From Belliella baltica DSM 15883 (GTDB lineage: Bacteria > Bacteroidota > Bacteroidia > Cytophagales > Cyclobacteriaceae), in NCBI RefSeq assembly GCF_000265405.1, contig NC_018010.1, positions 3,369,501-3,433,500 on the forward strand: a DNA stretch of 64,000 nt, read 5' to 3'. Of this stretch, positions 55,068-64,000 are shown one piece after another. The notes beneath the pieces were generated by a model. That model did no database searches, was not told the DNA's origin, and saw only the letters and a program-made list of their open reading frames with translations. The translations under genes were made by a program, and so were the position numbers. Each line of letters starts with the position of its first letter. The stretch's first letter is position 1.

Positions 55068-57359
55068 ATGATTTACGCAGAAGAACTTCAAAAGAATCCC
55101 AAACTGTATATTTTTCTTCCTTTATATTACACGCTTTGGGCAGATAGCGTCTTGACTCCAACGGAAATTGAGGTAATGCAAAAGTTGATCAAGAAGCAAA
55201 GATGGCTCAAAAAGAAAGAAAAAGATTGGCTTAACCAAAATATAAATCCTTCCAAGGCTCCAAAACCTAAAGAATTGAAGTCTTGGAAAAAGAAGATCAA
55301 AGAATTGGATTTAGAGAATTTAGAAGATCTTTCTCAAATTGGAATTGCCTTGGTCAAAAGGCATGATTCGACCTTAGAAATAGAAAAAACTATTATTAAT
55401 GACTTTCAAGCTGCTGAGTTAGCCTTAGGCTTGTTGAGCAAAGAGGCAGGATATACTTTCAAATCAGGACATCAAACCATCACAACTGAGCATAGCAAAG
55501 TTTATAACTTTGGTATCCAAGAGATGACGGCTCTTTTGGATGGAAATCAAGCTAATTTAATAAAAAAGGTAAAAACAGTAATTTCAGATCCTTCATTTGC
55601 CTATAAAGAACATGAAAGTTTGATCGCGCAAAGAGAGCAAGTTTTACAATGGTGCAAAAATCTAGCTGATCAAGGATTTGGTGCATGGGCTTTCCCAAAA
55701 TCAGCAAATGGGAAAGATGATATGGAGGGATATTTTACCATCATGGAAACACTCTCTTACCATGATTTGAGCATGGTAATCAAATTCGGCGTTCAGTTTG
55801 GGCTGTGGGGAATGAGCGTATTCTTTTTAGGCACAGACAAACACCATCAAAAATATTTGAAGGATATAGGTAGTCTTAAACTTCCAGGATGCTTCGCTAT
55901 GACTGAAACAGGTCATGGCTCAAATGTGAGGGGGTTGGAAACCACTGCCACATACGACCATAATAGTAAAACTTTCACCATCCACACTCCTAATCCTGAA
56001 GCTAGAAAGGAATACATTGGTAATGCTGCAATGCATGGTCAGATGGCTACAGTTTTTGCAAAATTGATCATAGATGGTGAGGATTATGGAGTCAATGCTT
56101 TTATCGTTCCATTAAGGAGCCCAGATGGAAAATTAGTAAAAGGAGTAAAAATCGAAGATTGTGGAAGAAAAATGGGACTAAATGGCGTAGATAATGGTGT
56201 CATTTATTTCCATAATGTAGAAATTCCTAAAGAAAATATGTTGGATAAATTCGCTTCTGTCAATGAAAGGGGGGAATTTGAAAGTCCAATCAATTCAGAT
56301 AACAGAAGATTTTTCACCATGCTCGGAACTCTTGTTGGAGGTAGGATTGGTATTCCAAAATCAGCTCTATCAGCTACCAAAACAGGACTTACTATAGCTA
56401 TCAGACATGCTGAGAAAAGAAAGCAATTTGGCCCAGAAGGTGGAGAAGAAGTTCCAATTATGAATTACAGAATGCATCAAAGAAGGTTGATGCCTCCTTT
56501 GGCAACAACCTATGCACTACACTTTGCTCTAAAATATCTGACCCAACGATTTATCAAAAGAACTGAGGAAAAAGCACAAGAAATAGAAGCTTTAGCTGCT
56601 GGACTCAAAGCTTATACAACCAGCTTTTCCACAGCTACACTTCAAGAGTGTCGAGAAGCTTGCGGAGGCAAAGGTTATTTATCTGAAAACCGAATTGATA
56701 CACTCAAAAACGATACGGATGTTTATACAACTTTTGAAGGAGACAATATAGTCTTGATGCAACTTGTAGCTAAAAATAGATTGACGGAGTTCAGGCAGGA
56801 ATTTGGAGACATGAATATGTTTACCATTTTCAATTACATCACCAATCAAGCTAAAACATCTATTACAGAAAAGAACCCACTTATCATCAGGAGTACTGAA
56901 CAAACCCATTTACTTGATATGGATTTCCATCTTAGCGCTTTCAAATACCGTGAAAGGGCGATTTTGTCAAGTGCCGCACAAAGAATCAAGCGACATATTG
57001 ACGACGGCATGGATTCTTTTGATGCTTTTAATGTAGTTCAGCATCATTTGGTCAATGTAGGTCAGGCTTATATAGAAAGAGTAGTTTTGGAGGAATTCCA
57101 AAAAGAGGTCATGGACACCAATGATGGGGATTGCAAAGATGCTCTTTTACAGCTTTGTCAATTATACGCTCTTAATACAATTGAGAAAAATCGTGGTTGG
57201 TACCTCGAACAAGGCTACATGGAAGGAGTCAAAACCAAAGCAATAAGAAAAGAAGTCAATCAACTCTGTTGGGAAGTTCGGAAAAATGCTTTGGCACTGA
57301 CAGATGCTTTTGATATTCCTGAAAGTTGTATTGCCGCTCCTATTGCAAGTCGAGATTAG
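55068..57359 (+). CDS. acyl-CoA oxidase/dehydrogenase family protein
   Basis: A 763-aa flavoprotein. The central region has the ACOX/ACAD FAD-binding motif GCFAMTETGHGSNVRGLETTATYD (about residues 278-301), and the C-terminal helical domain has KRKQFGP and the CGGKGYLSENRI motif (about 535-546). The length and the charged helical N-terminus (~150 aa before the core) match acyl-CoA oxidase-type proteins more than bacterial ACADs (~390 aa). It would oxidise acyl-CoA in fatty-acid breakdown. The stop overlaps the convergent lipoprotein gene by 4 nt. Confidence 0.9.
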   Translation: MIYAEELQKNPKLYIFLPLYYTLWADSVLTPTEIEVMQKLIKKQRWLKKKEKDWLNQNINPSKAPKPKELKSWKKKIKELDLENLEDLSQIGIALVKRHDSTLEIEKTIINDFQAAELALGLLSKEAGYTFKSGHQTITTEHSKVYNFGIQEMTALLDGNQANLIKKVKTVISDPSFAYKEHESLIAQREQVLQWCKNLADQGFGAWAFPKSANGKDDMEGYFTIMETLSYHDLSMVIKFGVQFGLWGMSVFFLGTDKHHQKYLKDIGSLKLPGCFAMTETGHGSNVRGLETTATYDHNSKTFTIHTPNPEARKEYIGNAAMHGQMATVFAKLIIDGEDYGVNAFIVPLRSPDGKLVKGVKIEDCGRKMGLNGVDNGVIYFHNVEIPKENMLDKFASVNERGEFESPINSDNRRFFTMLGTLVGGRIGIPKSALSATKTGLTIAIRHAEKRKQFGPEGGEEVPIMNYRMHQRRLMPPLATTYALHFALKYLTQRFIKRTEEKAQEIEALAAGLKAYTTSFSTATLQECREACGGKGYLSENRIDTLKNDTDVYTTFEGDNIVLMQLVAKNRLTEFRQEFGDMNMFTIFNYITNQAKTSITEKNPLIIRSTEQTHLLDMDFHLSAFKYRERAILSSAAQRIKRHIDDGMDSFDAFNVVQHHLVNVGQAYIERVVLEEFQKEVMDTNDGDCKDALLQLCQLYALNTIEKNRGWYLEQGYMEGVKTKAIRKEVNQLCWEVRKNALALTDAFDIPESCIAAPIASRD

Positions 57360-57691
57360 TCTGTTTGATACATTTTAGCTTCTACAGTCCTAGTCCCAAC
57401 GGGTACCTTTTGAACTATAAAAGTTGATTCTTTCGCTTCCAAAAAGATGCAATCTTCACAAGATGAAGTGGGGTGCATTTTGTAACTGACAGTGTCAACT
57501 TTAATTTTTTCCTTGGAATCATCTAAATAAGTGATAATGAGAGTCAAGTTTCGATAATTCTTTTCCGTATTATTTTCAATACGAATTCGAACAAGGTCGG
57601 CTTCAAGCTCTTCAACGGTAATATTGAAGGGATCATTGCTACAAGCATAAATGCTAAAGACAACAAAAAAGAGGATCAGTAATTTCTTCAT
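57356..57691 (-). CDS. small lipoprotein of unknown function
   Basis: A 111-aa protein from the ATG at 57691 (MKKLLILFFVVFSIYACSND), with a lipobox IYAC giving Cys18; a start seven codons upstream would spoil the signal. The mature part is an all-beta, Ig-like sequence with an unusual CEDC pair (SSCEDCIF). No function can be assigned. It converges with the acyl-CoA oxidase-like gene (4-nt overlap). Confidence 0.8.
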   Translation of the reverse strand: MKKLLILFFVVFSIYACSNDPFNITVEELEADLVRIRIENNTEKNYRNLTLIITYLDDSKEKIKVDTVSYKMHPTSSCEDCIFLEAKESTFIVQKVPVGTRTVEAKMYQTD

Positions 57692-57779
57692 GACGGTGGG
57701 ATTTACACTCAAGATATCTAAATCACACGAAAAAAGAAACGACTAACCCTCCTTATTACACTTAATATCAAAAACTTAA

Positions 57780-59993
57780 CTATTCAGTAGTCTTGTCCTT
57801 TTTCTCTTTATTGAAATGTTTTTCATAAAATTCAAAGACCCTGTTCCAATGATCATGAAAATCGCTTTCGTTCGAAGCAGCTCCTGCACCATGACCACCA
57901 TTGAGGTAGTTTACCCAAACTACGTCTTTCCCTAATCTACGCATAGCGTAATAAAGCTCTCTAGAATTGGTTCCTGGTACATTCCAATCTCCTTCACCAG
58001 TCATAATCATGTGAGGAGTTTTGATTCTATCTGCATGAAGCACTGCAGTTGTAGCCAAGTATTTCAAAGGTTCATCCCAAAGTGTTCCACCTATCCTATC
58101 TTGTCCATATTCTGCAGCTGTATAGTTTCTCGTTCCAATTTTTGGACTATCTCCTAAAAAGCTCATGATATTAACTTTTCCTGAAATATTGATCGCTGCT
58201 GCAAACCTATCTGTTTGTGTGATCAACAAGGAAGTAGCATATCCTCCATAACTTCCTCCTTGAACACCCACTTTATCATTATCCACTTTCCCTTCATCTA
58301 CCAGTTTATTAATTGCCGCAGTGATACCTTTTACCCAAGCTTCTCCTGGATAACCCATTTCCAAATCAACGGAAGGGCGTAAGGCAAAATAACCTTGATT
58401 AGCGAAGAGATTCATATTTCTATTATAACCATTTGCGAAAAAACCCTCGTAAACTTCACATACTAGCGGGTACTTCTTTCCTTCTTCATAATCTACAGGA
58501 TAGTATAAAATCCCCTTCAACTCTTTTCCATCTACATTTCTATAAGTAATTAATTCTGAATGAGTTAATTTCTTATCATTCATCCAAGGATTCAAATCTG
58601 TAAGTGGTTTCATATCGCCGAAATCCCAATTCGTTACGACTACATCTGAGGGCATATTTCCATCCGATAAATTTAAAACTACTGTTTCTGAATCTTTAGC
58701 AAACTGTACACCTGAATATAGATTGCTATCAATCCGAATGTCTTCCATTTTTTGCTCCGCTAAATCATACTTGACAAATCCTCTTTTCCATTCATTTTTA
58801 TCACTGTAGCTGAAATACAAGTATCGCTCATCTTTCGACCAATTCGCCAAGTTTAAGTTTGGTGCTTTTTCTTTGTCTTCAGGAAATTCATAAACCATTT
58901 TTAAGTTCTCACCATCAGTATCTACCAACCAATAACCTTTATCAGAACTTAATAATAATTGCCCTTCCTGTGGACTCCAAGTCATGATGGAAAACTTCAC
59001 TTCTTTTTTCTTTTCTTCATCGGAATAAGCTTTTCCTTTTGTCAAATTCTTGACATCATCCGCACCTAATGTTTGGACGAAAACATGACCTGAATCAATC
59101 CATGCATATTTAGACTTTGAATCTGACCAATTGAAATTCCTTCTCTGCTTGTTCTTTTTATATAACAAATAGGTAGAATCAGGATTTGAAAGATTCTTGT
59201 AAGCGACTTGATACTCTGCTCCCTCGTTTCGAACATAGGCTGTTTTGGTAGGGAAAGTTTCATTGAAAATCAAATGCTGTCCATCTTCCGAAATATATAT
59301 CCCTGAATAATTAGACTCTTCCAATACCTGCTCAGCTTCACCGTCATTTTTATTCACTTTCAATATTGTGGTCAAAGCATTGGTGTTTCTGATTTCATCC
59401 CATTTTAAAAAAGGTTTATTTCCGTCATAAACTACAATTGGACCATTAGTAGCTTCATTGTAAAGAGCCATGGCACGTGCCATCCAAGAAGCATCTCTTG
59501 CATTGACCAGCAAATATTCACTATCCGGAGTCCATGTCAAAGCCGAATTTGCTAACAAAGGCATTCCTTTTATTTTGATTTCTTTCAGCTTTTTCCTTTC
59601 TAAATCAAAATGCATGAGATGCAATTTTTCTCCCTTTTGTTCCAAAAATGCCAACTCCTTGCTATTTGGTGCCCAAGAAATCGAAGTGACTTTTGTGGCA
59701 GTTTTAAAAGGTCTGATTTCTTCAGAAGTTGCAGTATTGATGATTACAAAATCTCCTGTAAAGACATTATTATAACTTGGATCTTGAAACCTAAAATGAT
59801 CCACATTGAATCGGGCACTACCATCTGAAATTAATCCTGCCAAATATTTTCCATCATCAGAAAGGTTTTGACTGCCCATAGATTTTACCTTGATGGCATC
59901 TGCTATGGTGAAGGGAGTCTTTTGTGCTATTACATTATCTTGAATTGATAAGAGAACCAAAAACACAAAACTAAAGGTGTAGATTTTTTTCAT
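57780..59993 (-). CDS. S9 family (prolyl oligopeptidase-type) peptidase
   Basis: A 737-aa exported peptidase from ATG 59993 (MKKIYTFSFVFLVLLSIQDNVIAQ); the upstream in-frame ATG at 60035 gives an unlikely extension. The N-terminal part is a beta-propeller. The C-terminal alpha/beta-hydrolase domain has the nucleophile GGSYGGYATS (Ser about 577), the Asp in GEGDWNVPG and the His in NGGHGA. The trypsin-like specificity of family members cannot be refined. Confidence 0.93.
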   Translation of the reverse strand: MKKIYTFSFVFLVLLSIQDNVIAQKTPFTIADAIKVKSMGSQNLSDDGKYLAGLISDGSARFNVDHFRFQDPSYNNVFTGDFVIINTATSEEIRPFKTATKVTSISWAPNSKELAFLEQKGEKLHLMHFDLERKKLKEIKIKGMPLLANSALTWTPDSEYLLVNARDASWMARAMALYNEATNGPIVVYDGNKPFLKWDEIRNTNALTTILKVNKNDGEAEQVLEESNYSGIYISEDGQHLIFNETFPTKTAYVRNEGAEYQVAYKNLSNPDSTYLLYKKNKQRRNFNWSDSKSKYAWIDSGHVFVQTLGADDVKNLTKGKAYSDEEKKKEVKFSIMTWSPQEGQLLLSSDKGYWLVDTDGENLKMVYEFPEDKEKAPNLNLANWSKDERYLYFSYSDKNEWKRGFVKYDLAEQKMEDIRIDSNLYSGVQFAKDSETVVLNLSDGNMPSDVVVTNWDFGDMKPLTDLNPWMNDKKLTHSELITYRNVDGKELKGILYYPVDYEEGKKYPLVCEVYEGFFANGYNRNMNLFANQGYFALRPSVDLEMGYPGEAWVKGITAAINKLVDEGKVDNDKVGVQGGSYGGYATSLLITQTDRFAAAINISGKVNIMSFLGDSPKIGTRNYTAAEYGQDRIGGTLWDEPLKYLATTAVLHADRIKTPHMIMTGEGDWNVPGTNSRELYYAMRRLGKDVVWVNYLNGGHGAGAASNESDFHDHWNRVFEFYEKHFNKEKKDKTTE

Positions 59994-60222
59994 AGTAAGA
60001 AGTTTAATGCATTGAAAATAAAAATGATTCTTCAATTTATTTCAGCTTTTGTGATAAGCCGTTTCATTTTCATTTAATTGACATTTCAATTATCAAATTT
60101 TCAAAACTAAAAATATTTGAATTCGTAAGAATTCTTTGTTGAAATATTCATCTACCATTCGAATTTTCAGCATATTTTCTTCGTAATTTTAATCTTTCTT
60201 TATTACAAACGCTATTCAAGTG

Positions 60223-61605
60223 ATGATAAAAACCAAACAAAACATTTTATTTCTAAGCCTATTTTTATTGGTTTTAAGTTTTCAAATTCAATCCTCAGCT
60301 CAAGGAATCTACACCGCAAGAGGGTATTGGGAAGAATCCAATAAACAAACCTACAAAACCATCAAGCTCAAGCAGGCAGTAGGTGACCCGATTTCTGATG
60401 AAGAGATTTCTTACCTTTTGGATTTCGAAGATTTCCTCAATAATTATTACGCTAAACTTTCTGAAGAAGAAAAGGCACTTTATCAAAAAATGAAAGTGCA
60501 GTGGGATAGAGAATTGAGTTCTCCCAAAAAAGTTGAACCTCAACCTGAGGAATTTGAGTGGAGAGGAATTGATAGGGCTGTAAGTATTGGGTATGGTTTA
60601 TATTATGGGGCAAGTTTAGTTTCGGTATTAGAAATAGATAATGCAGGCATAGTAGGCATTCCTTTAATAACTGGTGGTTTGTGGGCATTAGGTCCAATTA
60701 TCAATCCTAAAAAATATGAAAATATTGATCGCTCTGTTGTTAGGGCGGGTAATGCTGGTAAATTTCTAGGTTTGATATATGGTGGATCTCTGGGTTTGGT
60801 AGTGGCTGGAGGAAACTATCCTAACAATGAAGGGAAAGCAGCATTCATTATGTCATCGGTTGGAAGTATAGCCTTAGGAGAGGTAGCTTTTCAAATGCAA
60901 AAAAACAGAAGATACTCAGATGGTCACATTGAAATCATGCGGCATCATGGTGTTTTAGGAGCATTTTCAGGATTGTCTATAGCTGCTGCAGCCAATGGCG
61001 ATACTGGAAGACCATTTGGTATTGCATCAATACTCGGTACTACTGCTGGACTAGCCTTAGGAAACATGGCCTCCAAGAAATATCCATATACTAGAGGCGA
61101 TAGCAGGTATGCTACTAACATGAGTTCTGTCGGTATCGGTGTCGGTTTCGCCATAGCGACTCAAATTGCTCAAAATGGTGGTGATCAGGTCTTACTTTTA
61201 GTCCCAGCTGGTATGGGAATCTTAGGAACATATATAGGTCAAAAAAACACTCAGGGTGTTAATCTTACGGCAAGGCAAGGCAGCACTATTAACTATGCAT
61301 CAGGTGGAGCAGCTTTACTAGGTCTTGGGGTTACTGCTTTAGCGCAAAGTGATTCTCCAGCCGTAGTATTGGGTGTAGCCTCAGGCTTTGCTTTAATCAC
61401 GCAAGAATATCTATTTGCAAAGTATAAGAAAGAAAATTTAAACTTCAATCTTTCTAGGAAAAGCTCAAGCGGAGACATTCAGTATTCTTTAAAATTCCAT
61501 CCAGAAAATTATATTCTCAATCAACAGCTACAATCCAAAGCTACAATCATGAGTTCATACTCACAGCTTTCAACGCCAATTATTAACTTTAACCTTACCT
61601 TTTAA
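60223..61605 (+). CDS. glycine/alanine-rich membrane protein of unknown function
   Basis: A 460-aa protein from ATG 60223 (a GTG precedes it at 60220), with a signal peptide ending SSAQ (about residue 27). The first ~120 residues are soluble and helical (SEEEKALYQKMKVQWDREL). The rest has about eight hydrophobic stretches very rich in Gly/Ala/Ser (GASLVSVLEI, GLSIAAAANGDTGRPFGIASILGTTAGLALGN) reminiscent of glycine-zipper helices. I know no family match. It is followed by a strong terminator, so it is monocistronic. Confidence 0.7.
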   Translation: MIKTKQNILFLSLFLLVLSFQIQSSAQGIYTARGYWEESNKQTYKTIKLKQAVGDPISDEEISYLLDFEDFLNNYYAKLSEEEKALYQKMKVQWDRELSSPKKVEPQPEEFEWRGIDRAVSIGYGLYYGASLVSVLEIDNAGIVGIPLITGGLWALGPIINPKKYENIDRSVVRAGNAGKFLGLIYGGSLGLVVAGGNYPNNEGKAAFIMSSVGSIALGEVAFQMQKNRRYSDGHIEIMRHHGVLGAFSGLSIAAAANGDTGRPFGIASILGTTAGLALGNMASKKYPYTRGDSRYATNMSSVGIGVGFAIATQIAQNGGDQVLLLVPAGMGILGTYIGQKNTQGVNLTARQGSTINYASGGAALLGLGVTALAQSDSPAVVLGVASGFALITQEYLFAKYKKENLNFNLSRKSSSGDIQYSLKFHPENYILNQQLQSKATIMSSYSQLSTPIINFNLTF

Positions 61606-61613
61606 CTAAAAAA

Positions 61614-61653
61614 AATAAGCTAATCTTATTTTCTCAAGTAAGATTAGCTTATT
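61614..61653 (+). terminator. intrinsic terminator after the glycine-rich membrane protein gene
   Basis: A 15-bp stem pairs 61614-61628 with 61639-61653 around a 10-nt loop. It begins 8 nt after the stop. Confidence 0.85.
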
Positions 61654-61690
61654 TACAAAATCTAATTGTGCAAAAGCATTAATTTTTATT

Positions 61691-61719
61691 ACTTTCAATT
61701 TTTAAAAAAAATTGAAAGT
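61691..61719. promoter_or_regulatory. 13-bp perfect inverted repeat overlapping the candidate translation start of the TPR kinase
   Basis: ACTTTCAATTTTT (61691-61703) and AAAAATTGAAAGT (61707-61719) are exact reverse complements around AAA. The right arm includes the TTG (61712) and part of the GTG (61718) start candidates. It could be an operator or an mRNA hairpin that occludes initiation. Confidence 0.5.
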
Positions 61720-61789
61720 GAAATTGAAAAAAATAATTACCCTTACTCTATTTTCTTTTCTTTAATTTTTATCTGCCTTTCCTCAAGAA

Positions 61790-63916
61790 TTGAGAAGTGC
61801 GCAAATTGAACTAGAAATCTCAAAGAAATCAAGTAATAAGACCAATGATATCAATGACTTGGCAGCTTTATATAAAGAGTTGGCTTTTGAATTTTATCAT
61901 AATGATCAATTTGATCAAGCTCTAGATGCCTATCAAAAAGCAATTCAGTATTATAAAAATCTAAAAGATAAATCAGCTGAATATTCTGAATGTCTTCATA
62001 ACATCGGTAACATCTATTATTTTCTTGGGCAATATGAAGAGTCTATCGAGAACTATAAAGCCGCTATGGATATCAGAATCCTGTTGGATGATAAGCGAGG
62101 TATTGCAACAAGTCTAAATAACATTGCCAACATTTACAATCGAATTAGAGAATACACCACAGCCCTAGACTATTATAACCGCTCAATTTCATTTAAAGAA
62201 GATGTCAATGACACAAAGGGTATTGCTTCTTCTCTAAAAAACATAGCAACAATTCAATATTTTCAATCTGACTATGTCCTTGCATTAGAATCCAATCTGA
62301 AAGCGCTGAAATTATCTGAAGCGCTAAATGACTCTATGGGGATTTCATTTGTGTACAACAATATGGGATTGATCTATAATAAGCTTGAAAAATATAAAGA
62401 TGCATTGAATTTTTTCGAGAAGTCTATGCAACTTAAAGAGTTGCTTAATGACGAAAGAGGAATATCTATTACCCTTCATAATATCGCTAATATCAATGAA
62501 ATTAATGGGGACTTTGATTTGGCAATTGCTAACCTCAATAAGTCATTATCAATTTCTGAAAAAAATTCTGATAAGGAAGGAATTTCTTCTACCTTAAACA
62601 GTTTGGGACAAGTTTACAGGAGGCAAGGGGATTTAGATAAAGCATTGAAAAATTTTTATGCTTCTATAGAAATTGACCTCGAAATAGATGACAAGAGGGG
62701 ATTTCTTCTCAATAAATCAAATCTTGCAGAAATATTTTTTGATATCAAAGATTTCAAGCAGGCCAAGATTACCGCTCTGGAAAGTATTCTTCTCGCCAAA
62801 GAACTTGGGGCAAAAGAAGAGATTAGAAATGGACATCTTTTGCTTAGCAAAATTTTAGAAAAAGAAAATAAATTTCAGGAAGCCTTACAAAACTATCAAA
62901 TCTATACAGCTTATGCGGATAGTTTGAATAATCAAGAATTAGAAAGTAAAACTGCCCGACTCGAAGCAGAATATGAGTATGATAAACAAATCGCGCTTTT
63001 GAAAGCTGAGCAAAAAACACTTGATTTGGAAAAAGAGAAAGAACTTCAAGCGCAAAAATTCCAAAGAAATATTTTAATTATCTACACCCTTTTCATTCTT
63101 TTCGTTGCTTTTATTCTTTATAGAAGCTATCAAAAACAAAGAAGAGATAAAGAAAAGTCAGAAAGAAGATCGTTGGAATTAGAAGAAGCAAATCAAGTCA
63201 AAGCAAAAATATTCAGTATCATCGGTCATGATCTTCGAGGGCCGATCAACAGTCTTCATCAGTTACTTGAACTTTATCAAAATGACTATATGGATGAAAA
63301 GGAGTTTAGAGAAGTTCTTCCTCAACTCTATAAAAACGTTGGTGGAATAATGCTTGTCTTAGACAATCTACTTAAATGGTCTCTTGTAGAAATGAAAATG
63401 ATTCAAAGCAATCCTAAAGAGTTTGAGCTTTCCAAAAGCATACGAACCCTACATGATTTTTTCTCTTCACTTATTGATATGAAGGAAATTGATTTTATTT
63501 CCAATATAGAAAAAGAGGTCTATGTTTTCGCTGATGCGGATCAAATTCAAGTAATTCTTAGAAATCTGATCGGCAACGCAATTAAGTATTCTAAGAAAGG
63601 TGGGAAAATTACTTTAACTTCTCAAGTTGATAAAACACATACTACCATCAACATCAAAGATGAAGGTGTGGGAATGCCAAAAGCCATCGTAAACACCCTT
63701 TTTAAGGACATCTTGGTTGAAAGTAAAACGGGTACAACTGGAGAAAAAGGAACTGGCTTAGGTTTGAGTTTGAGTAAATATTATGCAGAAATGAATGGAG
63801 GAGAAATTTGGGTTGAAAGCGAGGAAGGCAAAGGAAGTACTTTTTCTTTTTCTATCCCCAGTGGCTCCCTTTCTAAATCAATCTCTCAACAAAACAGTTC
63901 AACTTTGAAAGTCTAA
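61790..63916 (+). CDS. TPR-repeat sensor histidine kinase, apparent signal peptide interrupted upstream
   Basis: A 708-aa kinase if read from TTG 61790. It has at least six TPR-like repeats (about 15-370: ALDAYQKAIQYYKN, ALDYYNRSISFKED, ALNFFEKSMQLKEL), a coiled coil (about 380-425) and one membrane helix (NILIIYTLFILFVAFILYRS, about 425-445). The H-box is KIFSIIGHDLRGPINSLHQL (His about 480) and the ATPase domain has NLIGNAIKYS, DEGVGM and GTGLGLSLSKYY. Relatives carry a signal peptide, and here KLKKIITLTLFSFL then FLSAFPQE is encoded just upstream but broken by TAA at 61763. Membrane topology and function are therefore uncertain. Confidence 0.85.
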   Translation: MRSAQIELEISKKSSNKTNDINDLAALYKELAFEFYHNDQFDQALDAYQKAIQYYKNLKDKSAEYSECLHNIGNIYYFLGQYEESIENYKAAMDIRILLDDKRGIATSLNNIANIYNRIREYTTALDYYNRSISFKEDVNDTKGIASSLKNIATIQYFQSDYVLALESNLKALKLSEALNDSMGISFVYNNMGLIYNKLEKYKDALNFFEKSMQLKELLNDERGISITLHNIANINEINGDFDLAIANLNKSLSISEKNSDKEGISSTLNSLGQVYRRQGDLDKALKNFYASIEIDLEIDDKRGFLLNKSNLAEIFFDIKDFKQAKITALESILLAKELGAKEEIRNGHLLLSKILEKENKFQEALQNYQIYTAYADSLNNQELESKTARLEAEYEYDKQIALLKAEQKTLDLEKEKELQAQKFQRNILIIYTLFILFVAFILYRSYQKQRRDKEKSERRSLELEEANQVKAKIFSIIGHDLRGPINSLHQLLELYQNDYMDEKEFREVLPQLYKNVGGIMLVLDNLLKWSLVEMKMIQSNPKEFELSKSIRTLHDFFSSLIDMKEIDFISNIEKEVYVFADADQIQVILRNLIGNAIKYSKKGGKITLTSQVDKTHTTINIKDEGVGMPKAIVNTLFKDILVESKTGTTGEKGTGLGLSLSKYYAEMNGGEIWVESEEGKGSTFSFSIPSGSLSKSISQQNSSTLKV

Positions 63917-63951
63917 ATTTTCAAACGCAAAAGGTTTTCTCGCTAGTAGAG

Positions 63952-64000
63952 ATGAAATCTATATTTAAACTATTTTTTATCAGTCTTGCTATGAATACCC
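63952..64000 (+). CDS. start of a secreted or membrane protein gene, truncated by the window end
   Basis: ATG 63952 opens a frame reading MKSIFKLFFISLAMNT, the start of a typical Sec signal peptide, 35 nt after the kinase gene. Nothing more can be said from 16 codons. Confidence 0.5.
   Translation, partial: MKSIFKLFFISLAMNT

Overview
The window is a low-GC stretch of a Bacteroidota chromosome, most likely from the family Cyclobacteriaceae (Algoriphagus/Belliella-like). I base this on Bacteroidetes-type promoters (TTG, 19-20 bp, TAnnTTTG), a type IX secretion C-terminal domain, GHL10 and PF14905-type outer-membrane proteins, and Bacteroidota-style lipoproteins. The genus is an inference. No rRNA, CRISPR array, origin or prophage was seen. 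One tRNA (Gln, UUG) and one TPP riboswitch are present.

Layout. 1-5.6 kb: an RND efflux operon read leftwards (TetR regulator, TolC, lipoprotein adaptor, inner-membrane pump cut by the window edge). 5.8-13.4 kb: housekeeping genes (hydrolase, YoaK-like protein, ung, apaG, two methyltransferases, a coiled-coil membrane protein, the rpsF-rpsR-rplI operon, a hemolysin III/TrhA-type protein). 13.5-18.6 kb: tRNA-Gln, a Tat-exported Gfo/Idh/MocA oxidoreductase, a lipoprotein gene broken exactly at its lipobox cysteine codon, and a thiM-thiE-thiD-tenA thiamin-salvage operon behind a TPP riboswitch. 18.9-20.0 kb: an IS1595-family element with imperfect terminal repeats, an 8-bp target duplication and a frameshifted transposase. 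20-31 kb: a giant T9SS-exported nuclease, an acyltransferase, a GAF histidine kinase, a geranylgeranyl-reductase-like flavoprotein and hppA. 31.6-39.9 kb: a single-domain response regulator and a surface-polysaccharide block (GNAT, GHL10 lipoprotein, ABC-2 permease, polysaccharide deacetylase, glycosyltransferase, GT39-like membrane protein).

39.9-46.5 kb is the accessory hot spot. A two-gene cassette (72-aa protein plus Fic protein) sits between islands of short palindromic repeats, followed by a truncated gene end, an IS3-family element carrying a 48-nt perfect palindrome, and an abutting IS21-family element. The IS21 has cut the 3' end off an outer-membrane beta-barrel gene. Some of the repeats recur at 31.1-31.6 kb.

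46.5-64 kb: the truncated OMP, an NlpE-like lipoprotein, a Tricorn/S41 protease, an RluA-family pseudouridine synthase with a long N-terminal extension, an acyl-CoA oxidase-like flavoprotein, a small lipoprotein, an S9 peptidase, a Gly/Ala-rich membrane protein of unknown function, and a TPR sensor kinase whose apparent signal peptide contains an in-frame stop. A last gene starts at the right edge.

The most notable signals are two genes with nonsense codons inside their export signals (15265 and 61763), the Fic cassette inside the palindromic-repeat islands, and the IS3/IS21 junction that rearranged or deleted the neighbouring genes.
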